A stretch of 5,721 nucleotides of DNA, taken from assembly GCA_019751575.1 (NCBI GenBank), contig JAIENF010000623.1, positions 1-5,721 of the forward strand, written 5' to 3'. Made by a program: the position numbers and the translations under genes. Below the pieces are notes generated by a model. That model saw only the letters and a list, made by a program, of their open reading frames with translations. It was not told the origin of the DNA and ran no database searches. Below, piece by piece: positions 1 through 5,721 of this stretch. This DNA is from Burkholderiales bacterium (lineage in GTDB: Bacteria > Pseudomonadota > Gammaproteobacteria > Burkholderiales > CAIKXV01). Position 1 is the first letter of the stretch, and the number at the start of each line of letters is the position of its first letter.

Positions 1-1
1 G

Positions 2-544
2 CGCACCGAGCCGCGGGCATTGCGGCAACCGTTTTCCGACCGCGCGCTGGCCGATGCCACGGCCGCCGGACGCCGCCCCGGCGAGCCGGTCGTGGCCCGG
101 CCCGAGCCGCCCGCGGTGACGACCCCCGACCCTGTCCTGCCGCCGAAACCGGACACGACCGCCACGGCCGGCGCGGTCCAGTGGGGATGGCCGACTTCCG
201 GTCCGCTGATCGAGCGGTTTTCCGACACCAACCGGGGCATCGACATCGGCGGCAAGGCGGGTCAACCGATCCTGGCCAGCGCCGATGGCCGGGTGGTCTA
301 CAGCGGTTCCGCCATCCGGGGTTACGGACGGATGCTGATCGTCAAGCACAATGACCAGTATGTCAGCGTCTACGCGCATGCTTCGGAGCTGCTGGTGAAG
401 GAAGGCCAGACAGTCAGCCGCGGGCAGCGGATCGCCGAGATGGGCAGCACGGATTCGGACCGGGTCAAGCTGCATTTCGAGATCCGCCGGATGGGACGCC
501 CGATAGACCCGCTGCGCTACCTGCCGCCCGATGGGTCCTCGTGA
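2..544 (+). CDS. nlpD: NlpD-like LytM (M23 family) amidase activator, 3' part of gene
   Basis: The frame is open from the left edge to a TGA at 542-544, so this is the C-terminal 180 residues of a longer protein. A TTG at 20 is in frame but is probably internal. The first ~55 visible residues are a Pro/Ala/Thr-rich linker; the rest is a complete LytM domain from GWPTSGPLIERFS to PLRYLPPD. It closely follows the NlpD pattern: NRGIDIGG, ASADGRVVYSGSAIRGYG, KHNDQYVSVYAH, LHFEIR. The zinc site is degenerate: the first-motif His is Asn (NRGID), and the first His of HxH is Lys (KLHFEIR). That is typical of NlpD, which does not cut peptidoglycan itself but activates a periplasmic amidase (AmiC in E. 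coli) for daughter-cell separation. The signal/lipobox and LysM domain expected upstream are outside the window. In many beta/gammaproteobacteria rpoS follows; it does not here. A less specific M23-family EnvC-like protein is the alternative. Confidence 0.9.
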   Translation, partial: RTEPRALRQPFSDRALADATAAGRRPGEPVVARPEPPAVTTPDPVLPPKPDTTATAGAVQWGWPTSGPLIERFSDTNRGIDIGGKAGQPILASADGRVVYSGSAIRGYGRMLIVKHNDQYVSVYAHASELLVKEGQTVSRGQRIAEMGSTDSDRVKLHFEIRRMGRPIDPLRYLPPDGSS

Positions 545-727
545 TCGTCGCGACGCATGCCTGGCAACCTGTCCGTAATGCGTGTGCCGAAAGCGTTGTT
601 GCAGGAAGGCATTGACGTTACGCTTGTCGAACCAGCAACGCCTTGCCGGACGCGGCCTGCGGGCGAGGATGCCTGACGCATCGCTGTGCCGGCCCAGGCC
701 GGTCATGTTCCAGGGGACATAAGGGTC
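545..727. other. Intergenic gap after nlpD, no confident element
   Basis: This 183-bp gap separates the nlpD-like stop from the preferred start of the next gene. I see no convincing coding frame. A TTGACG hexamer at 612-617 looks like a -35 box, but no reasonable -10 lies 16-18 bp further on. A short inverted repeat, GATGC/GCATC with a 5-nt loop, occupies 668-682. A longer imperfect one (560-568 with 598-605) has a large loop and no T-run. The gap is long enough to hold a promoter for the downstream gene, but I cannot place one. Confidence 0.3.
712..717 (+). promoter_or_regulatory. Ribosome binding site favouring the GTG start at 728
   Basis: AGGGGA lies 10 nt before the GTG at 728. The alternative GTG at 686 has only an AGGA 16 nt away, which is too far, and would add 14 residues that do not look conserved. 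This site is the reason for choosing the shorter protein. The spacing is slightly long, so the call is moderate. Confidence 0.55.
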
Positions 728-2416
728 GTGTTCGACTGGCTAAGCAGGAACCTCGGGATCGGGAAGAAGTCGACGCATCCGCTCGCCGGCGCGGCGTCGT
801 TGCGGGAGATCATCGACGATCTTCCGCGCGGCAACGGCATGAAGGCGCTGCAGGATCTCGGCGACTGGCTCACGTTGACCGATCGAGCCGATCTCGGCGC
901 CTCCGATCGGCTCGCCGCCATCCGTGCGATCGACGCCGAGGGCGCGCGGTTCACCCACGAAGTGATGCTCGACTACCTCGCCTCGGCACCGACGCAGCAC
1001 CGGGCCGAGCAGACGTGGTTCGCCCTGTCCACGTACCACGGTCAGGTGTTCGATGCCTGCCGCAGCGCGCTGCGCGACCTGTTCGATGCGGACAGGCCGC
1101 TGGAACGGGACAAGGCCACGGCGACGCTGATGGCGGCGCGCGCGATGGCGGCGCTGGTCGAGCGCAAGAAGCTGATGCGGATGCGCTACAGGGCGGTGGA
1201 TGCCTCGACGTGGAGCGACCTCTACGGCACCTACCAGCTGGCCGAGCACCTCGGCGTCGCACGCAAGTCCGTGCGCCTGGCTGGCGCGACGGCGGACACG
1301 TCCGCCTATCGCGAGTTCCTCGCGGCGGTCTGGTTCGAGCTGGCCCCGATCAGCAACCTCGACCACGTGCAGATGGAGTACCTCGACCGCGTGGTGCGCG
1401 AAGTGCTCAGCTTCTTCGCGGTCCGTGAAGCCCCGGATGCCGACACTCCCTTCTTCGTCGACCTTGCCACGCCGGGGGCCCCTCAGCGCTGGAGCCGTGA
1501 CGCCACGCCGCGCATGTCCCAGCGCTACCTCGGCCCGGGGCAGGTTCATGCGAAGCTGGTCAGCCTGGCTCGCGAGATGCGGCGCACCCATGAGTTGCCT
1601 GCGTATCTGACGCTCGAAGGGCTCGAAGGCGTGCAGAGCGCAGTCAACCTCGTCGAGAAGCTCGTCGTGCACTGGTCCAGGACCCCGCCGCGGCGGGTGC
1701 ATGACCGTGCCGTGCTCCAGGAGCGCCTCGAAGTCGTGCATGGCTATCGCGAGATCCGGCGTCTGATCGCCGGCGTCGCCTACCTGCGGCTGACCGAAGG
1801 CCAGGCCGGCGTGGACCTGAGCAGGCAGCAGCGGGAAGAGTTCAGCCGCTACGGTTTCGTGGCCGAACAGCGCGACGGCCAGCCGGGTCCCGGGGACGAG
1901 GTCGCCCGCGTGCGTGCGATGATCGAGGCGCAGAACCGCCAGATGACGCTCGAATGGGTGCTGACGGACGCCTCCGACTTCGGCTTTGGCGCGATCGCAC
2001 AGGGGGCCACCCAGTGGATGCAGGTCGGCAGCCTGCTCGGATTGCGGCGCAGCGGGAGTGAAGACTGGACGGCTGGCGTGATACGCCGGCTGTCACGGAA
2101 CGCGAAGGGACAGGCCACGGTCGGCATGCAGCGGTTCCCGGGTACCGGGCGCTGTGGCCGGATCGGTGCGCTCGACAACCGCCAGGTGTCCGTGTTCGAG
2201 CGGTCCCAGGATCCGGGCATCTCCGTGTACTTCGACGCGATCGCATTGCTGGAGGACAACTCGGTGCTGGTCGAGCCCGGCGTGTATGTCGACAACGGCC
2301 GCTTCCGCCTGGTGATCGAAGGCAGGCGCACCACGATCAAGTTCCTTCAACTGCTCGAACGTGGCGTGAACTTCGAGCATGTGCGATTCGAAGTGGAGCC
2401 GGAACTCCCCGGTTGA
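728..2416 (+). CDS. Conserved helical protein with PilZ-like C-terminal region, possible c-di-GMP-related
   Basis: A 562-residue soluble protein with no signal peptide or membrane segment. The GTG start at 728 gives the N-terminus MFDWLSRNLGIGKK; an in-frame GTG at 686 would add 14 residues. Residues ~17-370 are mostly helical, rich in Arg, Leu, Ala and Glu (e.g. HPLAGAASLREIIDDLP, ALQDLGDWL, RLEVVHGYREIRRLI). Residues ~408-470 look like a PilZ barrel: LEWVLTDASDFGFG contains a D-x-S-x-x-G motif (D414, S416, G419), followed by VGSLLGLR, DWTAGVIRRLSR and ATVGMQRF. Residues ~495-560 form a second beta-rich block ending KFLQLLERGVNFEHVRFEVE. I recall this layout from uncharacterised beta/gammaproteobacterial PilZ-type proteins; that is memory, not a search. 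The RxxxR motif that normally grips c-di-GMP is not visible in the 20 residues before D414, so ligand binding is uncertain. The gene converges on the minus-strand gene at 2430. Codon use suits the GC-rich surroundings. Confidence 0.85.
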   Translation: MFDWLSRNLGIGKKSTHPLAGAASLREIIDDLPRGNGMKALQDLGDWLTLTDRADLGASDRLAAIRAIDAEGARFTHEVMLDYLASAPTQHRAEQTWFALSTYHGQVFDACRSALRDLFDADRPLERDKATATLMAARAMAALVERKKLMRMRYRAVDASTWSDLYGTYQLAEHLGVARKSVRLAGATADTSAYREFLAAVWFELAPISNLDHVQMEYLDRVVREVLSFFAVREAPDADTPFFVDLATPGAPQRWSRDATPRMSQRYLGPGQVHAKLVSLAREMRRTHELPAYLTLEGLEGVQSAVNLVEKLVVHWSRTPPRRVHDRAVLQERLEVVHGYREIRRLIAGVAYLRLTEGQAGVDLSRQQREEFSRYGFVAEQRDGQPGPGDEVARVRAMIEAQNRQMTLEWVLTDASDFGFGAIAQGATQWMQVGSLLGLRRSGSEDWTAGVIRRLSRNAKGQATVGMQRFPGTGRCGRIGALDNRQVSVFERSQDPGISVYFDAIALLEDNSVLVEPGVYVDNGRFRLVIEGRRTTIKFLQLLERGVNFEHVRFEVEPELPG

Positions 2417-2422
2417 GCCGGG
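2408..2422. terminator. Small hairpin between convergent genes, weak terminator candidate
   Basis: CCCGG (2408-2412) and CCGGG (2418-2422) form a perfect 5-bp stem around TTGAG, overlapping the plus-strand stop codon. Another palindrome, CCCGGG, follows at 2424-2429, just before the minus-strand stop. The position between convergent stops fits a shared bidirectional terminator. The stem is short and neither strand has a T-run, so the call rests mostly on location. Confidence 0.2.
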
Positions 2423-2429
2423 TCCCGGG

Positions 2430-3287
2430 TCAGGGGGCTGGCGGCTTCGCCGGCGGGTTGCTGCGGCCGGCGAACCATTCGATGCATTTGAGCATCTGGG
2501 CGGCGCCGGCACTGCCGCCGGGCACGTCACAGATGCCGCTGCCAGCAACCGCTGGCGGGACGCCTGCCGTGGCGCCCGCCGGCGGGCTCGGGCGCGATAC
2601 GGGTTCCGCCCGCGGGGCGGGTGGTTCTTCGGCCTTCGCCGCGGGGGCGGGGGGGGCGGCGGGCTTCGCCACGGGGGCGGGGAGTTCGGCAGCCTTCGCC
2701 GCCGGCGCGGCGAGTTCGGCAGCCTTCGCCGCCGGCGTGGCGAGTTCGGCAGGCTTCGCCGCCGGTGCCTCCGCGGGGGAGCCGGCGGGGGTGTCATCCG
2801 GCAGCGGACGCTCGCGCACGGCGCGCGTCAATACCTCTATCCGGTTTTCCTGTTCGGCGAGCCGGCTCGACTGGAGGTCGAGTTTCGCGGTGCGTGCCTC
2901 GACTTCCGCGTTTCGGCTGCTGATCATCTTCCATGCGACGCCTCCGCTCGCCAGGCCGCCGAGAAGGACGCCGCCGGCCACCATGCCGGCCAGCATCCAG
3001 TGCCGGCGCTCGCCGGGAATCCGTGCGAGCAGGCTGCCGCGGGCCGCCGGGACCGTGCCGTCCTCGCCGGCTGCGTCATCCTCCGCAGCCTCCTGCCCGG
3101 TCGTCGTGCCATCCGGCGCAGGCGCCGCCGTATCGAATGCACCCAGGGTATCGAAGGCGCCGGCGGTCGGCGCCATGTCCGGTGCAATCGTCTCGTCGGC
3201 ATCGCCCGGAGCACCGGCGCGGGTGGCATCAGGGTCGTCGGCCGGGCCTGAAGCGCCTGCCTGGGATGCTGCGCTGTTTTCGCTCAT
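2430..3287 (-). CDS. Single-pass membrane protein with coiled coil and Ala/Pro/Lys decapeptide repeats, unknown function
   Basis: A 285-residue protein that I do not recognise. Residues 1-80 are acidic, Ala/Gly/Asp-rich and low in complexity. Residues 83-95 are basic (RGSLLARIPGERR) and precede one membrane segment at about 97-119 (HWMLAGMVAGGVLLGG...). By the positive-inside rule the N-terminus is cytoplasmic and the C-terminus periplasmic. Residues ~124-158 look like a short coiled coil (AEVEARTAKLDLQSSRLAEQ). Residues 176-225 are five decapeptide repeats of the type AAKAAELAAP, an extended linker reminiscent of TonB or TolA linkers. The tail has a compact motif, SGICDVPGG...QMLKCIEWFAG, with C253 and C268 able to form a disulfide. 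The start is 46 bp after the TgpA stop on the same strand, so co-transcription is likely. No good Shine-Dalgarno precedes the ATG at 3287, but it is the most upstream start in the frame. The reading frame is continuous through low-complexity DNA, and the membrane segment, coiled coil and Cys motif argue that it is real. Confidence 0.78.
   Translation of the reverse strand: MSENSAASQAGASGPADDPDATRAGAPGDADETIAPDMAPTAGAFDTLGAFDTAAPAPDGTTTGQEAAEDDAAGEDGTVPAARGSLLARIPGERRHWMLAGMVAGGVLLGGLASGGVAWKMISSRNAEVEARTAKLDLQSSRLAEQENRIEVLTRAVRERPLPDDTPAGSPAEAPAAKPAELATPAAKAAELAAPAAKAAELPAPVAKPAAPPAPAAKAEEPPAPRAEPVSRPSPPAGATAGVPPAVAGSGICDVPGGSAGAAQMLKCIEWFAGRSNPPAKPPAP
2613..2762 (-). repeat. Five tandem 30-bp units encoding Ala/Pro/Lys decapeptides
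   Basis: Five consecutive 30-bp units lie inside the membrane-protein gene, in frame, so each encodes ten residues: AAKPAELATP, AAKAAELAAP, AAKAAELPAP, VAKPAAPPAP and AAKAEEPPAP. Two neighbouring copies share 26 identical bases (2682-2707 and 2712-2737). The units at the low-coordinate end have drifted toward Pro and G-rich codons. The unit length keeps the frame when copies are gained or lost, so length variation between strains is expected. Confidence 0.9.
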
Positions 3288-3333
3288 GCGGGCCGGACTG
3301 CGGTTGCGGGAACTCCGTTAACGGCCGGCCGCC

Positions 3334-5502
3334 TCAGGTCTTTAGCGTCCGTATCCGGCGATCGAGTTCCGTCACGCCGGACGCGGCAGCAAGCCCGGGG
3401 ATGGGTGGCTGGTAGCGCAGCCGGACATACCGTGCCGCGATCTCTCCGACCGGGACTGCGAGATCCGGGCGCGCCGTCGCCACGCGGCGCGCGAAGGCGG
3501 TGGGGCCTTCACCGGGAGCCCGGACGAGCCCCGCGCGTGCGAGCTTGCGGCACAGCCGTTCCCACGCCCTGACGACCGGGTCCTCGCGGCCGGGCAGCAG
3601 GCTGCGCAGGGCGAGCAGCGCTGCCAGCAGCGTCGCGGCACAGGCACCGGCCAGCAGGATCACCGACAGGGTCTTCCAGTCGCCGGCCTCGATGCCCAGG
3701 TTGCGCAGCAGTTGCTGCTGGCGCTGGTTGTTGTAGGACAGCACCCACTGGTTCCAGGCATTGGCCACTGCATCCACCGCGAAGCCTGCCCTCGACAGCA
3801 ACGGCAGCGAGCCGCGGACCATCAGCGGCAGCGGATCGCCCTGGCGGATCGAGGCTGCGATGCCGGACTCGACCCGCAGGGGCGAGACCGCGCCGGTCGG
3901 ATCGACACGTATCCATCCACGGCCGGAAAGCCAGACTTCGCTCCATGCGTGGGCTTCCGCCTGCCGCACGACCAGGTAGTTCCCCACCGGATTCACCACG
4001 CCGCCCTGGTACCCGGTGACCACGCGTGCAGGCACGCCGGCGGCACGCATCAGGACGGTGAACGCCGAGGCGTAGTGTTCGCAGAATCCGCGCCGCGATT
4101 CGAACAGGAACTGATCGACCGTATGCTGGGAATCGAGCAACGGGGGATTCGTGGTGTAGAAGAAGTCTTCGGTGCGGAACCGTTCGAGGACGCGCTCGAC
4201 GACCTGCTCTGGCGACAGGCCTCCCGCACGCATTTCCGCGGCGAGTGCCAGCGTCCTCGGATTGAGGCCCGCGGGCAGCTGGAGGGCGCGGCGCAGGTTG
4301 GCTTCGGTCTCGTTCTCGTTGGCACGGTAGTCGAGCGCGGCGCGCCCCTCGTAGCGCACCCGGTTGCGCACCTGCCCGTTTGCCAGCAGGACGAACTCGC
4401 TCGACATGCGCGCCTCCGGCGGCAAGGCAGTCGGCATGTCGAGCGCCAGCAGCCAGCGCTCGAAATGCGGTTCGAGCGTGACGGCATAGGCGACGGGCTC
4501 GGACAGCGCACGCACCACCGGTTGCGTGCCCGGGCCCGGCGGCGCGCTGCCGATCGTCCAGGCGCGGCCGTCGAACTGCCAGAAGACCGGTCCCCGCCAG
4601 TAGAGATCCTGCGCGCGTGGCATCGGTCCGGCGAACTCGACCCGGAACGCGACATCGGCAGAGGCGGACAACTGGCTGAAGCTGCCGGGACTCATCGAGT
4701 CGGACAGGCCGGTCACGCCGTGTCCTGCGTCGCGCGGCAAGCCCCACAGCGGGCCCGGCAACCGGGGGAAGAACAGGAACAGCACGATCATCAGGGGGAC
4801 TGCCTGCACCAGCAACTGCGCCGCGAGCGAGGCGGTCTGCCGGAAACGCGGCTCGCGCTGGTGGAAGCCGATCATGGTGGACGTGACCATCCATACGGCA
4901 ACCAGCATCAGCAATGCGGTGGGCAGCGTCTGGGAGTAGAGGAAATTGGTGATCACCAGGAAGTAGGCGAGGAACACCAGCACGGTGGCATCGCGCCGGG
5001 ACCGCAACTCGAGCAGCTTCATCGCGATCATGATGGAAAGCAGTGCCACGCCGGGGTCCCGTCCGAACAGCGTGCCGTACTGCATGAAGACGCCCAGGCT
5101 CGAGGCGCTCACCATGGAAACCAGCAGCAGCCGCGACGGCGGCAGCAGGCGGCGACCCAGCACGCCGCGCATGACGCCGATCCGCCAGCCGATGAACAGC
5201 GCGACCAGCACGCTCAGCCACGCCGGCATGCGCAGGGCATGCGGTGCCAGGACCACGGCGAGAGACGCGAGCAGCATCCAGTTCCCGTGGGTCCCGAACG
5301 GCAATGCCACGTCGTGCTGCCGCGCCTGCATCGCGCGCTTGCCGATCACGTAGGCACGCCAGAAGGCGAGTGCACTGCCGATCGCGAGCAGCAACCGTGG
5401 CGCTGCACCGAGCAGTGGCGCGGCCACCATGGGTGCGATCAGCACGCACCAGAGTGCCTCGCGCAGCCAGGGTCGCTGCAGCGCGGGGAAGCGGCCGTTC
5501 AT
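3334..5502 (-). CDS. tgpA: TgpA-type membrane transglutaminase (DUF3488 / transglutaminase-like / DUF4129)
   Basis: A complete 722-residue inner-membrane protein. Residues ~16-246 contain a series of hydrophobic segments (the DUF3488/TgpA N-terminal region; e.g. 73-90, 94-110, 123-142, 172-189, 194-212, 228-246), then PRLPGPLWGLP, a family hallmark. Residues ~270-390 are a beta-rich extracytoplasmic stretch including YWRGPVFWQFDGRAW. The transglutaminase core follows with an intact Cys-His-Asp triad: C474 in RRGFCEHYASAF, H518 in AEAHAWSEVW and D534 in WIRVDPTGAV. A last membrane segment spans ~611-636, and residues ~643-702 match a cytoplasmic DUF4129-type tail (RAWERLCRKLARAGL...RYVRLRYQPP). 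In Pseudomonas aeruginosa the homologue TgpA is reported as essential with a periplasmic catalytic domain; the physiological substrate is not settled. The ATG overlaps the DUF58 stop as ATGA and has a good ribosome binding site, so translation is probably coupled. Confidence 0.96.
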   Translation of the reverse strand: MNGRFPALQRPWLREALWCVLIAPMVAAPLLGAAPRLLLAIGSALAFWRAYVIGKRAMQARQHDVALPFGTHGNWMLLASLAVVLAPHALRMPAWLSVLVALFIGWRIGVMRGVLGRRLLPPSRLLLVSMVSASSLGVFMQYGTLFGRDPGVALLSIMIAMKLLELRSRRDATVLVFLAYFLVITNFLYSQTLPTALLMLVAVWMVTSTMIGFHQREPRFRQTASLAAQLLVQAVPLMIVLFLFFPRLPGPLWGLPRDAGHGVTGLSDSMSPGSFSQLSASADVAFRVEFAGPMPRAQDLYWRGPVFWQFDGRAWTIGSAPPGPGTQPVVRALSEPVAYAVTLEPHFERWLLALDMPTALPPEARMSSEFVLLANGQVRNRVRYEGRAALDYRANENETEANLRRALQLPAGLNPRTLALAAEMRAGGLSPEQVVERVLERFRTEDFFYTTNPPLLDSQHTVDQFLFESRRGFCEHYASAFTVLMRAAGVPARVVTGYQGGVVNPVGNYLVVRQAEAHAWSEVWLSGRGWIRVDPTGAVSPLRVESGIAASIRQGDPLPLMVRGSLPLLSRAGFAVDAVANAWNQWVLSYNNQRQQQLLRNLGIEAGDWKTLSVILLAGACAATLLAALLALRSLLPGREDPVVRAWERLCRKLARAGLVRAPGEGPTAFARRVATARPDLAVPVGEIAARYVRLRYQPPIPGLAAASGVTELDRRIRTLKT

Positions 5503-5721
5503 CGGCCGGCCTCGTGCAGTGCCAGCGCTTCCAGCGCTGACTCCCGCTGTGCATCGCCGCCGGCCGGTGGCAGCACCCGGCCGGGCAGGCGCAGCCCGAA
5601 CGCAGTGCCCGTGGCATCGGCTTCGAGCACCCAGCGTGCGAGTCGTGACAGCCGGCCTTCATCGCCCAGCGAGCCCGGCGTATCGTCCCAGTCGAACCAC
5701 GCGAGCGAGCCGGCTTCGGCG
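5499..5721 (-). CDS. DUF58 domain protein, C-terminal end only
   Basis: Read from the right edge, the minus-strand frame is open to a TGA at 5501-5499. It gives 73 complete codons plus the stop, ending ...LEALALHEAGR. The visible part has the signature of the DUF58 C-terminus: LAWFDWDD, then GRLSRLARWVLEADATGTAFGLRLPG, a short Pro/Gly loop, and SALEALAL. The rest of the gene, including the N-terminal membrane anchors and the von Willebrand-like fold typical of the family, is outside the window. DUF58 proteins usually sit between a MoxR AAA+ ATPase gene and tgpA; the 4-bp ATGA overlap with tgpA fits that order. Their exact role is unknown; an adaptor function next to MoxR is often proposed. 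Confidence 0.9.
   Translation of the reverse strand, partial: AEAGSLAWFDWDDTPGSLGDEGRLSRLARWVLEADATGTAFGLRLPGRVLPPAGGDAQRESALEALALHEAGR
5510..5515 (-). promoter_or_regulatory. Ribosome binding site for tgpA within the DUF58 gene
   Basis: On the minus strand the sequence reads ACGAGG followed by 7 nt and the ATG at 5502. The GAGG core at good spacing supports this start over internal ones and lies inside the last codons of the DUF58 gene. Confidence 0.65.

Noticed and set aside
612..640. Sigma-70 promoter starting with TTGACG
   Set aside because: The -35-like hexamer is good, but no -10-like hexamer is found at 16-18 bp spacing, so I do not call a promoter.
643..1428. 261-residue plus-strand open frame
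   Set aside because: Highly Arg/Gly-rich and out of frame with the better-supported 728-2416 gene; no motif.
740..1741. 333-residue minus-strand open frame opposite the PilZ-like gene
   Set aside because: Composition is Arg/His/Val-rich with no recognisable domain or ribosome binding site. The plus-strand frame covers the region fully with plausible protein sequence.
2613..2762. CRISPR-like array
   Set aside because: The units are contiguous, with no unique spacers, and they encode an in-frame decapeptide repeat.
2413..3321. Plus-strand frames of about 300 residues opposite the repeat protein (2413-3321 and 2379-3251)
   Set aside because: Low-complexity Ala/Ser- or Gly/Arg-rich products typical of antisense frames in GC-rich DNA. 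The minus-strand frame has a membrane segment, coiled coil and operon position.
3291..3330. Inverted repeat GGCCGG/CCGGCC between tgpA and the repeat protein
   Set aside because: Only 6 bp of pairing around a 28-nt loop and no T-run; common by chance in DNA this GC-rich. Not supported as a terminator.
3509..5662. 717-residue minus-strand open frame overlapping nearly all of tgpA
   Set aside because: It is a different frame of the same strand. Its product is Arg/Ala/Pro-rich with no family motif, whereas the 3334-5502 frame has a complete TgpA architecture and catalytic triad. It reflects the high GC content.

Overview
This is a 5.7 kb window of very GC-rich chromosomal DNA, densely packed with conserved proteobacterial genes. 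The gene content (an NlpD-type LytM protein, a large PilZ-like protein of a type I associate with beta/gammaproteobacteria, and a DUF58–TgpA pair) suggests a Gram-negative beta- or gammaproteobacterium. I cannot name the genus. I see no tRNA, rRNA, CRISPR array, insertion sequence or phage gene.

Layout. The plus strand carries the 3' end of an nlpD-like gene (2-544), a 183-bp intergenic gap, and a 562-residue protein (728-2416, GTG start) with a helical N-terminal two thirds and a beta-rich, PilZ-like C-terminal part. The minus strand carries, in transcription order from the right edge, the C-terminal end of a DUF58 protein (5721-5499), a complete TgpA-type membrane transglutaminase (5502-3334, overlapping the DUF58 stop by 4 bp), and a single-pass membrane protein with a five-unit Ala/Pro/Lys decapeptide repeat (3287-2430). 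The two strands converge with only 13 bp between stop codons.

How the genes fit together. NlpD activates periplasmic amidases during cell separation. The DUF58–TgpA pair is the 3' part of a widespread module usually headed by a MoxR-type AAA+ ATPase, which would lie beyond the right edge. The repeat protein begins 46 bp after TgpA on the same strand and is probably co-transcribed. Its predicted topology (acidic N-terminus inside, coiled coil, Ala/Pro linker and two-cysteine tail outside) would place it in the same compartment as the TgpA catalytic domain. The theme is mostly envelope biology, plus one possible c-di-GMP-related protein.

Nothing here demonstrates a new system. The points most worth a second look are the absence of rpoS after nlpD, the PilZ-like protein that lacks an evident RxxxR motif, and the repeat-bearing protein downstream of TgpA.
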